From NCBI GenBank assembly GCA_000721275.1, contig JOFO01000041.1, forward strand, positions 1 through 57,215: DNA of 57,215 nt. Direction: 5' to 3'. This DNA is from Microtetraspora glauca (GTDB lineage Bacteria > Actinomycetota > Actinomycetes > Streptomycetales > Streptomycetaceae). Below, piece after piece: positions 8,478 to 16,985 of this stretch (position 1 is its first letter; each line of letters starts with the position of its first letter). Below the pieces are notes generated by a model. That model was not told the origin of the DNA. It did not search any database and worked only from the letters and a program-made list of their open reading frames with translations. The position numbers and the translations under genes were made by a program.

Positions 8478-10232
8478 TCAGCCCTTGATCTCGCAGATGC
8501 CGGCGCCGGACGTCACCGACGCGCCGACCTCGGCGCTCAGGCCCGTCACCGTGCCCGCCTTGTGCGCGTTCAGCGGCTGCTCCATCTTCATGGCCTCCAG
8601 GACGACGATCAGGTCGCCCTCCTTGACCTCCTGGCCCTCCTCGACCGCGACCTTCACGATCGTGCCCTGCATGGGCGAGGCGAGGGTGTCGCCGGAGGCG
8701 GTCGGGCCGGACTTCTTCGCGGCGCGGCGCTTCGGCTTGGCACCGGCGGCCAGACCCGTACGGGCCAGGGACATACCCAGCGACGACGGGAGGGAGACCT
8801 CCAGGCGCTTGCCGCCGACCTCGACCACGATGGTCTCGCGGCCGGCCTCGTCCTCGTCCGCGTCGGCACCCGCCGGGGTGAACGGCTTGATCTCGTTGAC
8901 GAACTCCGTCTCGATCCACCGGGTGTGGACGCGGAACGGGTCGGCGGTGAAGTCCGGGTCGACCACGACGGCCTGGTGGAACGGGATGGCCGTGGCCATG
9001 CCCTCGACCTTGAACTCGGCGAGCGCGCGGGCGGCGCGCTGCAGCGCCTGCTCACGGGTGGCGCCGGTGATGACCAGCTTGGCGAGCAGCGAGTCCCAGG
9101 CGGGGCCGATGACCGAGCCGGACTCGACGCCCGCGTCCAGACGGACGCCCGGGCCGGTCGGCGGCTGGAAGAGGGTGACCGTGCCGGGGGCCGGCAGGAA
9201 GTTGCGGCCCGGGTCCTCGCCGTTGATGCGGAACTCGAAGGAGTGGCCCCGGATCTCCGGGTCGCCGTAGCCCAGCTCCTCGCCGTCGGCGATCCGGAAC
9301 ATCTCGCGGACCAGGTCGATGCCGGTGACCTCCTCGGTCACCGGGTGCTCCACCTGCAGACGGGTGTTGACCTCCAGGAAGGAGATCGTCCCGTCGAGGC
9401 CGACCAGGAACTCGACCGTGCCGGCGCCGACGTAGCCGGCCTCCTTCAGGATCGCCTTGGACGCGGCGTACAGCTGCGCGTTCTGCTCCTCCGTCAGGAA
9501 CGGCGCGGGCGCCTCCTCGACGAGCTTCTGGTGGCGGCGCTGGAGCGAGCAGTCACGGGTCGAGACGACGACCACGTTGCCGTGCTGGTCGGCGAGGCAC
9601 TGGGTCTCGACGTGCCGCGGCTTGTCCAGGTAGCGCTCGACGAAGCACTCGCCGCGGCCGAAGGCGGCGACGGCCTCGCGGACCGCGGAGTCGTACAGCT
9701 CCGGGACCTCTTCGAGGGTGCGGGCGACCTTGAGGCCGCGTCCGCCGCCGCCGAAGGCCGCCTTGATGGCGATCGGCAGGCCGTGCTCCTCGGCGAAGGC
9801 GACGACCTCGTCCGCGCCGGAGACCGGGTCCGGGGTGCCCGCGACGAGCGGGGCGCCGGCGCGCTGGGCGATGTGGCGGGCGGCGACCTTGTCGCCGAGG
9901 TCGCGGATGGCGTGCGGCGGCGGGCCGATCCAGGTCAGCCCGGCGTCGAGGACGGCCTGGGCGAACTCCGCGTTCTCGGAGAGGAATCCGTAGCCCGGGT
10001 GGACGGCGTCCGCGCCGGAGTCCTTCGCGGCCTGGAGCACCTTGGCCATGTCCAGGTAGCTGGTGGCCGGGGTGTCACCGCCCAGGGCGAACGCCTCGTC
10101 GGCCGCGCGGACGTGCAGAGCGTCCCGGTCCGGGTCGGCGTAGACGGCTACGCTGGCGATCCCGGCATCCCGGCAGGCACGGGCGACACGAACAGCGATT
10201 TCGCCACGGTTGGCGATGAGCACCTTGCGCAC
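8478..10232 (-). CDS. accA2: Acyl-CoA carboxylase alpha subunit (biotin carboxylase plus biotin carrier)
   Basis: 584 residues with a biotin carboxylase domain (about 1-450: [15 protein letters not shown] start, [12 protein letters not shown]-grasp loop, [14 protein letters not shown]), a linker, and a C-terminal biotinyl domain with biotin-lysine motif EAMKMEQP near 555. It carboxylates its own biotin with ATP and bicarbonate, then partners a carboxyltransferase beta subunit such as pccB nearby to make malonyl- or methylmalonyl-CoA. GTG 10232 is chosen over upstream in-frame starts because GGAGG lies at the right distance and the family begins with [11 protein letters not shown]. It closely matches the S. 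coelicolor AccA2 sequence as I remember it. Confidence 0.95.
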   Translation of the reverse strand: MRKVLIANRGEIAVRVARACRDAGIASVAVYADPDRDALHVRAADEAFALGGDTPATSYLDMAKVLQAAKDSGADAVHPGYGFLSENAEFAQAVLDAGLTWIGPPPHAIRDLGDKVAARHIAQRAGAPLVAGTPDPVSGADEVVAFAEEHGLPIAIKAAFGGGGRGLKVARTLEEVPELYDSAVREAVAAFGRGECFVERYLDKPRHVETQCLADQHGNVVVVSTRDCSLQRRHQKLVEEAPAPFLTEEQNAQLYAASKAILKEAGYVGAGTVEFLVGLDGTISFLEVNTRLQVEHPVTEEVTGIDLVREMFRIADGEELGYGDPEIRGHSFEFRINGEDPGRNFLPAPGTVTLFQPPTGPGVRLDAGVESGSVIGPAWDSLLAKLVITGATREQALQRAARALAEFKVEGMATAIPFHQAVVVDPDFTADPFRVHTRWIETEFVNEIKPFTPAGADADEDEAGRETIVVEVGGKRLEVSLPSSLGMSLARTGLAAGAKPKRRAAKKSGPTASGDTLASPMQGTIVKVAVEEGQEVKEGDLIVVLEAMKMEQPLNAHKAGTVTGLSAEVGASVTSGAGICEIKG

Positions 10233-10605
10233 GATGGCTCCCTCCTTGAAACAAGCTGAGTTTAGGGACTGCCGACACGGCCCCTCGACCCGTCCCCACG
10301 GGTGAGCTTGCCCACACGGAGTGTGAAGCGGCGGACGCCCGGGTCGTGAAATCCCTTGTCGCACCACGGTACGCAGGGTTCCTTGACGGCACAGTAGCTC
10401 TCTGGTGTGGCGCAGGTCTCTGTTCGTGGAGCCAGTCGCCGTTCGGGTTTCTTTGTCGAGTCCCTACGAATGGGTCAACGATTCTTTGCCGGACCGTCGT
10501 GCTCCGGCCAACCTGCGCGCACTCTTGTCCGAGGGTTTACCGGCCAGTAGCCTTCGCGCTGTCGACCGTACTGTCGGTAACAGCCGCATTTTGGGGGTGG
10601 CCGAG
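10233..10605. other. Divergent intergenic region between accA2 and a membrane-protein gene
   Basis: 373 bp without a supportable gene. It is less GC-rich than its surroundings, includes a TTGACG hexamer at 10383-10388 and presumably holds two divergent promoters. An open frame runs rightwards from 10405 into the next gene, but its N-terminal part has no ribosome site and unconvincing sequence. No clear operator was found. Confidence 0.5.
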
Positions 10606-11034
10606 GTGGCCCGCAGACCGATCGCACTCGTCACGGCCGCCGTGCTCCTCGTGGAGGCGCCCGCCATCGTCGGCGTCAACGCGATCATGGCGCGGTTCGT
10701 GGAGGTCCAGTCGATGTCCCTCGACGGCCTCGACCCCGACCACATGGTCACCGGCACCTGGGCCCTGGGCATCGGCTCGGGCCTCGCCCTCGCGCTCTGC
10801 TCCCTCGTCGCGCTGCTCACCGGCCTCCGGGACCGGGCCCCGGGCCGCCTCGGCCGGGGGCTGCTGATCGGCTGCGCGGTCGTCCACGGCCTGCTCGGCG
10901 CCGTCGCGGCGGCCCTGATCGGCTGGACCGCCTTCGCCGTGCTGATGACCGTCGTCGGGCTGATCGTGCTGACGCTGGTGATGTACGGGGACGAGCCGGC
11001 GGGCTCCGGGAAGGCGGAGCCCGCGACGGCGTGA
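10606..11034 (+). CDS. Small four-helix integral membrane protein of unknown function
   Basis: 142 residues from GTG 10606, chosen because a G5 run lies eight bases upstream and the protein then begins MARRPIALV, directly before the first membrane helix. Four hydrophobic segments are visible (about 5-24, 48-70, 85-106, 108-127), separated by a short MSLDGLDPD loop and a DRAPGRLGR loop, with an acidic/Gly-rich tail. No enzymatic motif is present. The gene sits between accA2 and maf, and from memory the same arrangement exists in other streptomycetes, so it is a conserved hypothetical. An upstream in-frame GTG at 10597 is possible. Confidence 0.7.
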   Translation: MARRPIALVTAAVLLVEAPAIVGVNAIMARFVEVQSMSLDGLDPDHMVTGTWALGIGSGLALALCSLVALLTGLRDRAPGRLGRGLLIGCAVVHGLLGAVAAALIGWTAFAVLMTVVGLIVLTLVMYGDEPAGSGKAEPATA

Positions 11035-11049
11035 CGTGACGTCAGGCGT

Positions 11050-11670
11050 TCAGGACCACAGCTCGGTGATGCCCACGTCGAGCTTGGCGAGGAGCCGGCG
11101 CAGCAGCGGCAGCGACAGGCCGATGACGTTGCCGGGGTCGCCGTCGATGCCCTCGATGAACGGCGCCGACCGGCCGTCCAGCGTGAACGCGCCCGCCACG
11201 TGCAGCGGTTCGCCGCTCGCCACGTACGCCGCGATCTCCTCGTCCGTCGGCTCGCCGAACCGCACGACCGTGGAGGCGGTCGCCGACTCGTACCGCTTGG
11301 CGGTCGTGTCGTAGACGCAGTGGCCGGTCTGCAGGATGCCGACCCGGCCGCGCATCTCCTTCCAGCGGGCGGTGGCCTCGGCGGCGTCGGCGGGCTTGCC
11401 CAGCGCGCGGCCGTCCAGCTCCAGGACCGAGTCGCAGCCGATGACCAGGGCGCCGCTCGCCTCGGGGCGGGCGGCGACGTGCGCGGCCTTGGCCTCGGCG
11501 AGCGTCAGGGCGAGCTCGGCCGGGGTCGGGGCGTGGACCTTGTCCTCGTCGACGCCGCTGACGATCACCTCGGGGGCCAGGCCGGCCTGGCGGAGCAGGC
11601 CGAGCCGGGCGGGGGAGGCGGAGGCGAGGACGAGCCGGCGGGGCGTGCCGCCCGGGTGATCAGCAGTCAT
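11050..11670 (-). CDS. maf: Maf-family nucleoside triphosphate pyrophosphatase
   Basis: 206 residues. The N-terminal [18 protein letters not shown] matches the Maf phosphate-binding SxSPRR-type motif (here SASPARL). [12 protein letters not shown] provides the catalytic Asp, followed by a K-P-x-D segment and the C-terminal [11 protein letters not shown] motif. Maf enzymes hydrolyse non-canonical or modified NTPs to NMP plus pyrophosphate and can affect septation. ATG 11670 starts 15 bases before the LVLASAS motif block. The MmpB-like peptide gene lies directly upstream on the same strand with a 13-bp gap, so the two are probably co-transcribed. Confidence 0.9.
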   Translation of the reverse strand: MTADHPGGTPRRLVLASASPARLGLLRQAGLAPEVIVSGVDEDKVHAPTPAELALTLAEAKAAHVAARPEASGALVIGCDSVLELDGRALGKPADAAEATARWKEMRGRVGILQTGHCVYDTTAKRYESATASTVVRFGEPTDEEIAAYVASGEPLHVAGAFTLDGRSAPFIEGIDGDPGNVIGLSLPLLRRLLAKLDVGITELWS

Positions 11671-11683
11671 GGGGGCAGCGTAC

Positions 11684-11812
11684 TCAGCGCGAGCCGATGA
11701 CGAGCATCAGGACGACCATGGCCAGCGCCAGGAGCACACCCGATCTCCGCAGCATCTCCTGGGCCTCGCGCAGGAAGGTGGGCGGCTTGTTCTCCGGGTC
11801 GGACCACAGCAT
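11684..11812 (-). CDS. mmpB: 42-residue single-pass membrane peptide (MmpB-like)
   Basis: A short gene starting ATG at 11812, with a G-rich ribosome site upstream, and stopping at 11684. It encodes a hydrophilic N-terminus ([11 protein letters not shown]), an amphipathic segment ([11 protein letters not shown]), one membrane helix (about 24-40) and a final Ser-Arg. It sits 13 bp upstream of maf on the same strand. I recall this pattern as the actinobacterial morphogenic membrane protein MmpB, but the name rests on memory of the family. The size, hydrophobicity and coupling to maf are seen directly. It is short enough to be missed by automatic gene callers. Confidence 0.7.
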   Translation of the reverse strand: MLWSDPENKPPTFLREAQEMLRRSGVLLALAMVVLMLVIGSR

Positions 11813-11847
11813 GCCCCCGATCCTGCTGCCGGGACGGCTCCGGCGCC

Positions 11848-11863
11848 TGAGTACGGATACTCA
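11848..11863. promoter_or_regulatory. TGAGTA-cgga-TACTCA dyad upstream of mmpB-maf
   Basis: A perfect 6-bp-arm dyad centred about 44 bp before the mmpB start, in the gap after the tetR stop. The position suits an operator or promoter-proximal site; the binding protein is unknown. Confidence 0.4.
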
Positions 11864-11884
11864 ACAGCGCCCCGGACCCGTCCC

Positions 11885-12499
11885 TCAGGCGGTGTAGGCG
11901 CCGGCCGCGGCGGCGGCCAGGGCGGCGGTGACGGCCCGTTCGGCGTCGGCGGCGACGGGTTCCTCCTGGGTGACGGCGAAGCGGTAGTAGAGCGGCGCGG
12001 AGACGGCGCGGAGCACTTCGCGCGGGTCGGTGCCGGCCGGGAGTTCGCCGCGGGCGAGGGCCCGTTCGGCGACCGGGGCCCATTCGTCGAGCCGGGTGCG
12101 GTAGAAGCCGTGCAGGGCGCGGGCGCACTCCTGGTCGCAGGCGGCGGCGGCGAGGACGGCGCGGAAGACGGCACCCATCCGCGGGTCGGTGAGGGTCCGG
12201 AGGACCAGGGCGGCGTTGGCCCGCAGGTCGCCGGCGAGGGTGCCGGTGTCGGCGGCGGGCAGGGACTGCTCGGCCATGTCGCCGAGGAGGTCGGTGACCA
12301 GGCCGGCGGGGGAGCCCCAGCGGCGGTAGACGGTGGTCTTGCCGACGCCCGCGGCGGCGGCGATCTGGTCCATGTTGAGGCTGTCGAAGCCGCCGGCGGC
12401 GAGGGCCGCCTGGGTGGCGTCGAGGACCGCGCGGCGGACCTTGGCGGTACGGCCTCCGGGGCGCTGGGTGCCGGGCACGGCCGACGGGCTCTCGCTCAA
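11885..12499 (-). CDS. TetR-family transcriptional repressor, divergent from an MFS pump
   Basis: 204 residues from TTG 12499. The TetR helix-turn-helix is clear (MDQIAAAAGVGKTTVYRRWGSPAGLV), with a TetR_C-type ligand domain after it. Three in-frame starts exist: ATG 12550, ATG 12517 and TTG 12499. Only the TTG has a good Shine-Dalgarno sequence (AGGAG six to seven bases upstream), and that choice leaves all CCATTAAG half-sites outside the coding region, so I prefer it. It faces an MFS exporter gene across a short shared promoter, the classic arrangement of a drug-responsive repressor controlling its own pump. Confidence 0.85.
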   Translation of the reverse strand: MSESPSAVPGTQRPGGRTAKVRRAVLDATQAALAAGGFDSLNMDQIAAAAGVGKTTVYRRWGSPAGLVTDLLGDMAEQSLPAADTGTLAGDLRANAALVLRTLTDPRMGAVFRAVLAAAACDQECARALHGFYRTRLDEWAPVAERALARGELPAGTDPREVLRAVSAPLYYRFAVTQEEPVAADAERAVTAALAAAAAGAYTA

Positions 12500-12513
12500 A
12501 TGGGTCTCCTGTT

Positions 12514-12576
12514 CCATTAAGCCGATGCAGTCTGCTACGGTCTCGTTCATCTTAACGGAACCAGTCTCCCATTAAG
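12514..12576. promoter_or_regulatory. Candidate TetR operator in the tetR/MFS intergenic region
   Basis: CTTAACGG (12551-12558) and CCATTAAG (12569-12576) form an inverted repeat with one mismatch and a 10-bp spacer. A further exact CCATTAAG copy lies at 12514-12521. The sites sit between the divergent genes, right where the promoters must be. Confidence 0.6.
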
Positions 12577-12586
12577 GGGTCCCGTC

Positions 12587-13978
12587 ATGGTCGCCCTCGA
12601 CACGCCCGCCGCCACCGCGCCGGCCGCCCGCATGGACGGGCGGATGCGGCTCGTCCTCGTCGTCCTCCTCGTCGCCCAGTTCATGCTGGCCGTCGACTTC
12701 TCGATCCTGAACGTCGCCCTCCCCGTCATCGGCGAAGGACTCGGCTTCTCCCTCGGCGGACTCCAGTGGATCGCCACCGCCTTCGCCCTCGCCGCCGCCG
12801 GCTTCACCCTCCTCTTCGGACGCCTCGCCGACCTCCTCGGCCGCCGCCGCGTCTTCCTCACCGGCATGGCCGTCCTCGGCGCCGCCTCCCTCGCCGGCGG
12901 CCTCGCCACCAGCCCCGAACTCCTCATGGCCGCCCGCGTCGCCCAGGGCCTCGCCACCGCCGCCGTCACCCCGGCCGGCCTCTCCCTGCTCACCTCCGCC
13001 TTCCCCGAGGGCCCGCTCCGCGACAAGGCCCTCGGCCTCAACGGCGCCCTGATGTCCGCCGGGTTCACCACCGGAGCCGTCCTCGGCGGCGTCCTCACCG
13101 ACCTGCTCTCCTGGCGCTGGGCCTTCTTCATCAACGTGCCGGTCGCGCTCGCCGTCCTGCTCGTCGCCCCCGCCGTCATCGAGGAGAGCCGCCCCGCCGC
13201 CCGCCCCCGGCTCGACGTCCCCGGCGCCGTCACCGTCACCGGCGGCCTGCTCGCCCTCGTCCTCGGCCTCACCGCCGCCGGCGAGCACGGCTGGGCCGCC
13301 CCCGCCACCCTCGTCCCCCTCGCCGCCGCGGCCGTCCTGCTCACCGCCTTCCCGCTCGTCGAGCGCCGCTCCGCCGCACCTCTGGTCCCGCTCCGGGTGC
13401 TGCGCCGCCGCACCGTCGTGTGGGGCAACCTCGCCGGGCTGGCCGCCTTCGCCACCGAGACCTCGCTGGTCTTCCTGATGACCCTGCACCTCCAGGACGT
13501 GCTCGGCTTCTCCCCGCTCGCCGCCGGCCTCTCCTTCGGCGTCCTCGGCGCCGGCACCGTCCTCGGCGGCCTGCTCGCCCCCCGCTTCCTCCGCCGCTTC
13601 ACCCCCCGCGCCGCCCTCGTCGCCGGCGGCGTCCTCCAGGCCGCCGCCACCCTCGCCCTCCTCGGCATCGGCGACGAGCGGAGCACGTACGGGCTGCTGC
13701 TCGCGGCCACCTTCGCCGGCGGCGTCGGCAACATGCTCGCCATCGTCGGCTTCATGGTCACCGCCACCTCCGGCCTCCCCGACAGCGAGCAGGGCATGGC
13801 CACCGGCATCGCCACCATGACCCAGCAGATCGGCATCACCCTCGGCACCCCGGTGATGAGCGCCGTCGTCGTCACCGCCGCCACGCTCCCGGACGGCATC
13901 GCCCGCGCGGTCGCCGTCAACGCGGCCCTCGTCGCCCTCGCCGCCCTCGCCGCCGCCGTCTTCCTCAGGAAGCGGTGA
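12587..13978 (+). CDS. MFS drug exporter (DHA2-like)
   Basis: 463 residues with about 12-14 hydrophobic helices. The motif-A loop GRLADLLGRRRVFLTG lies between helices 2 and 3, QWIATAFALAAAGF (motif D1-like) just before it, and a motif-C-like G-rich stretch (GFTTGAVLGGVL) in helix 5; these fit the DHA2/EmrB-QacA group of proton-driven exporters. ATG 12587 follows AAGGGG at seven bases. It is regulated by the divergent TetR. The pair is inserted between the maf side and the pccE-pccB side of the carboxylase locus. Substrate cannot be told from sequence. Confidence 0.88.
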   Translation: MVALDTPAATAPAARMDGRMRLVLVVLLVAQFMLAVDFSILNVALPVIGEGLGFSLGGLQWIATAFALAAAGFTLLFGRLADLLGRRRVFLTGMAVLGAASLAGGLATSPELLMAARVAQGLATAAVTPAGLSLLTSAFPEGPLRDKALGLNGALMSAGFTTGAVLGGVLTDLLSWRWAFFINVPVALAVLLVAPAVIEESRPAARPRLDVPGAVTVTGGLLALVLGLTAAGEHGWAAPATLVPLAAAAVLLTAFPLVERRSAAPLVPLRVLRRRTVVWGNLAGLAAFATETSLVFLMTLHLQDVLGFSPLAAGLSFGVLGAGTVLGGLLAPRFLRRFTPRAALVAGGVLQAAATLALLGIGDERSTYGLLLAATFAGGVGNMLAIVGFMVTATSGLPDSEQGMATGIATMTQQIGITLGTPVMSAVVVTAATLPDGIARAVAVNAALVALAALAAAVFLRKR

Positions 13979-13988
13979 GCGGACACGC

Positions 13989-14026
13989 CGAAGGCCGGAC
14001 CCCCCGCACACGGGGTCCGGCCTTCG
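13989..14026. terminator. Bidirectional terminator between MFS gene and pccE
   Basis: A perfect 15-bp stem (13989-14003 with 14012-14026) and 8-base loop between convergent genes. Confidence 0.85.
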
Positions 14027-14046
14027 CTCACGTCACGTCACACGGT

Positions 14047-14259
14047 TCAGACCGGCCAGGCGGACCGGGCCCAGGCCCGCGGGCCCGGCCGGTGGCGCAC
14101 CCCCCGCGCGATCCGCGCCGGATCCGACCAGCCCTCCGGGACCGCCGGGCCGCCGCTCCGCGCGGCAGCCGCCGCCGTCGCCGCGGCCCGGGCCTGGACC
14201 ACCGCCAGTGCGGCGGCCAGCTCCTCGGGCGTCGGGTTGCCTCGTACGACCTTGATCAT
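14047..14259 (-). CDS. pccE: Acyl-CoA carboxylase epsilon subunit
   Basis: 70 residues starting MIKVVRGNPTPEELAAAL, the characteristic opening of actinobacterial AccE/PccE, then an Ala-rich helix and a W-x-DPAR segment before the stop. The epsilon subunit stabilises the alpha-beta carboxylase complex and raises its activity. A strong ribosome site (GGGAGGG) precedes ATG 14259. The gene lies 20 bp downstream of pccB on the same strand and is surely co-transcribed with it. Confidence 0.9.
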   Translation of the reverse strand: MIKVVRGNPTPEELAAALAVVQARAAATAAAAARSGGPAVPEGWSDPARIARGVRHRPGPRAWARSAWPV

Positions 14260-14279
14260 CGTGCTGTCCCTCCCGAGGG

Positions 14280-15884
14280 CTAGAGCGGGATGTTGCCGTG
14301 CTTCTTCGGGGGCAGGGATTCCCGCTTCGTCCGCAGCTGACGCAGGCCCTTCACGATCTGCGCCCGCGTCTCCGACGGCAGGATCACCCCGTCGACGTAC
14401 CCGCGCTCGGCCGCGGTGTACGGGTTGAGCAGGGTGTCCTCGTACTCCTGGATCAGCCGCGCCCGCACCGCCTCGACGTCCTCGCCGTTCGCCTCCGCCT
14501 CCGCGATCGTCCGGCGGTGCAGGATGTTGACGGCGCCCTGCGCGCCCATGACCGCGATCTGCGCCGTCGGCCACGCCAGGTTCAGGTCGGCGCCCAGGTG
14601 CTTGGAGCCCATGACGTCGTACGCGCCGCCGAACGCCTTCCGCGTGATGACCGTGATCAGCGGGACCGTCGCCTCCGCGTACGCGTAGATCAGCTTCGCG
14701 CCGCGCCGGATGATGCCGCCGTACTCCTGGTCCACGCCCGGCAGGAAGCCCGGCACGTCCACGAAGGTGAGGACCGGGATGTTGAAGGCGTCGCAGGTCC
14801 GCACGAACCGCGCGGCCTTCTCCGACGCGTTGATGTCCAGACAGCCCGCGAACTGCATCGGCTGGTTGGCGACGACGCCGACCGGGAAGCCCTCCACCCG
14901 GCCGAAGCCGGTCAGGATGTTCGGCGCGAACAGCGCCTGCGTCTCCAGGAACTCGCCGTCGTCCACGACGTGCTCGATGACCTGGTGCATGTCGTACGGC
15001 TGGTTCGCCGAGTCCGGGATCAGCGCGTCGAGCTCCAGGTCCTCCGCCGACACCTCGGTGTCCGCCGTCTCCGGGAAGGCCGGCGCCTCCGAGAGGTTGT
15101 TCGACGGCAGGTACGAGAGCAGCTGCTTCACGTACTCGATGGCGTCCTTCTCGTCGCCCGCCATGTGGTGCGCCACGCCCGACGTCGTGTTGTGCGTCCG
15201 GGCGCCGCCCAGCTCCTCGAAGCCCACGTCCTCGCCGGTCACCGTCTTGATGACGTCAGGCCCCGTGATGAACATGTGCGAGGTCTGGTCCACCATCACC
15301 GTGAAGTCGGTGATCGCCGGCGAGTACACCGCGCCGCCCGCGCACGGGCCGACGACCAGCGAGATCTGCGGGATCACGCCCGACGCGTGGGTGTTGCGGC
15401 GGAAGATCTCGCCGTACATGCCCAGCGCGCTCACGCCCTCCTGGATGCGGGCGCCGCCGGAGTCGTTGATGCCGATCACCGGGCAGCCGGTCTTCAGCGC
15501 GAAGTCCATCACCTTGATGATCTTCTGCCCGTACGTCTCGCCCAGCGCCCCGCCGAAGACCGTGAAGTCCTGCGAGAACACCGCGACCGGACGCCCGTCG
15601 ACCGTGCCGTAGCCGGTGACGACCCCGTCGCCGTACGGACGGTTCTTCTCCAGGCCGAAGTTGGTCGACCGGTGCCGGGCCAGCTCGTCCAGCTCCACGA
15701 ACGAGCCCTCGTCGAGCAGCAGGGCGATCCGCTCACGCGCGGTCAGCTTGCCCTTGGCGTGCTGCTTCTCCACCGCGCGCTCCGAGCCGGCGTGGGTGGC
15801 CTCGTCGATACGGCGCCTGAGGTCCGCGATCTTGCCCGCGGTCGTGTGAATGTCGGTCTCGTACTGCTCTGCCGGCTCGGACAT
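14280..15884 (-). CDS. pccB: Propionyl-CoA carboxylase beta subunit (carboxyltransferase)
   Basis: 534 residues, standard for the family. The N-terminal acyl-CoA-binding carboxyltransferase half has the crotonase-type oxyanion segment [12 protein letters not shown] near 140-151 and [12 protein letters not shown]. The C-terminal carboxybiotin-binding half has [20 protein letters not shown] and [11 protein letters not shown]. An aspartate at the acyl-pocket selectivity position (Asp422 in S. coelicolor PccB) would favour propionyl-CoA; I did not count to that residue. It transfers the carboxyl group from AccA2-biotin to acyl-CoA. ATG 15884 begins MSEPAEQY. It is transcribed divergently from birA and followed by pccE. 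Confidence 0.94.
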   Translation of the reverse strand: MSEPAEQYETDIHTTAGKIADLRRRIDEATHAGSERAVEKQHAKGKLTARERIALLLDEGSFVELDELARHRSTNFGLEKNRPYGDGVVTGYGTVDGRPVAVFSQDFTVFGGALGETYGQKIIKVMDFALKTGCPVIGINDSGGARIQEGVSALGMYGEIFRRNTHASGVIPQISLVVGPCAGGAVYSPAITDFTVMVDQTSHMFITGPDVIKTVTGEDVGFEELGGARTHNTTSGVAHHMAGDEKDAIEYVKQLLSYLPSNNLSEAPAFPETADTEVSAEDLELDALIPDSANQPYDMHQVIEHVVDDGEFLETQALFAPNILTGFGRVEGFPVGVVANQPMQFAGCLDINASEKAARFVRTCDAFNIPVLTFVDVPGFLPGVDQEYGGIIRRGAKLIYAYAEATVPLITVITRKAFGGAYDVMGSKHLGADLNLAWPTAQIAVMGAQGAVNILHRRTIAEAEANGEDVEAVRARLIQEYEDTLLNPYTAAERGYVDGVILPSETRAQIVKGLRQLRTKRESLPPKKHGNIPL

Positions 15885-16005
15885 CGGGATGCGGCTCCCT
15901 GCCTGGTCACGGGGGGTTCGTTGACTGCGAATGGGCTACTGACGGCCTACTGTCCCGTAGCGTATCCGCGCCGGTACGGCAGCGCAGTGCGGTCTATCCC
16001 ACACC

Positions 16006-16011
16006 TAGTCT
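16006..16011 (+). promoter_or_regulatory. -10 element (TAGTCT) of birA, leaderless
   Basis: TAGTCT ends seven bases before the birA ATG and no Shine-Dalgarno sequence is present, which is the layout of a leaderless transcript. Confidence 0.5.
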
Positions 16012-16018
16012 GGCTTGC

Positions 16019-16870
16019 ATGACCCACCCCGACGCCTCAGGCGGACCCTGGTCCGACCTCGACCGGCCCCCGCTCAACGCCCGTGCCCTGCGCCAGGGGC
16101 TGCTCCTCCCGGACGGCCTCTGGACCTCCCTCGACGTGGTCGCCGCCACCGGCTCCACCAACACCGACCTCGCCGCCCGCGCCGCCGAACTCCCCGAGGG
16201 CGCCGTCCTCGTCGCCGAGGAGCAGACCTCCGGCCGCGGCCGGCTCGACCGCACCTGGAGCGCCCCCGCCCGCTCCGGCCTCTTCGTCTCCGTGCTGCTC
16301 AAGCCCGACGTGCCCGCGCACCGGCTCGGCTGGCTGCCGCTGCTCACCGGCGTCGCCGCCGCCACCGGCCTGGCGAAGGCCGGCGGCGTCGACGTCTCCC
16401 TCAAGTGGCCCAACGACCTCCTCGTCACCGTCGGGGGAGAGGAGCGCAAGGCCGGCGGCATCCTCGCCGAGCGGGCCGGCGGGGACGGCGTCGTCGTCGG
16501 CCTCGGCCTCAACGTCACGCTCCGCGAGGACGAACTGCCCGTCCCCACCGCCGGCTCGCTCCTCCTCGCCGGCGCCGTCTCCACCGACCGCGACACCCTG
16601 CTGCGCGCCGTCCTGCGCTCCCTCGCCGACCGGTACGGCGCCTGGACCCGGGCCGGCGGCGACCCCGAGGCGTCCGGGATCCTGGAGGCCTACGCGGCCG
16701 GCTGCTCCACCCTCGGCCGGCGGGTCCGCGCCGACCTGCCGGGCGAGCGGATGCTGGAGGGCGAGGCCGTCGCCCTGGACGGCGACGGACGCCTGATCGT
16801 CGCCACCGAGGGCGGCGGCACCGAGGCGGTCGGCGCCGGCGACATCGTCCACCTGCGCGCGACGGACTGA
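16019..16870 (+). CDS. birA: Biotin--[acetyl-CoA-carboxylase] ligase (no DNA-binding domain)
   Basis: 283 residues. The BirA catalytic core shows STNTD near 41-45, the biotinyl-AMP loop GRGRLDRTW near 75-83 and KWPNDLL near 140, with a C-terminal SH3-like domain. There is no N-terminal helix-turn-helix, so unlike E. coli BirA it should not repress biotin genes directly. It attaches biotin to the EAMKM lysine of AccA2. Divergent from pccB and close to accA2, it forms a functional group with the carboxylase. The start is supported by a -10 hexamer seven bases upstream. Confidence 0.93.
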   Translation: MTHPDASGGPWSDLDRPPLNARALRQGLLLPDGLWTSLDVVAATGSTNTDLAARAAELPEGAVLVAEEQTSGRGRLDRTWSAPARSGLFVSVLLKPDVPAHRLGWLPLLTGVAAATGLAKAGGVDVSLKWPNDLLVTVGGEERKAGGILAERAGGDGVVVGLGLNVTLREDELPVPTAGSLLLAGAVSTDRDTLLRAVLRSLADRYGAWTRAGGDPEASGILEAYAAGCSTLGRRVRADLPGERMLEGEAVALDGDGRLIVATEGGGTEAVGAGDIVHLRATD

Positions 16871-16985
16871 TCCCCCGGCCGTTCCGGCGTGAGCCAGCCC
16901 ACACCTGTCGTATCGTGGAGCGCGATCCAGGCGAACAGATCGGCAGGACAGTGGGCAGCGGCAGGGAACGGGCAGGAGGCGGCCG

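Noticed and set aside
14298..16022. Long plus-strand frame opposite pccB
   Set aside because: It has Arg/Val/Leu/Asp-rich composition with no recognisable domain; pccB motifs are unmistakable on the other strand.
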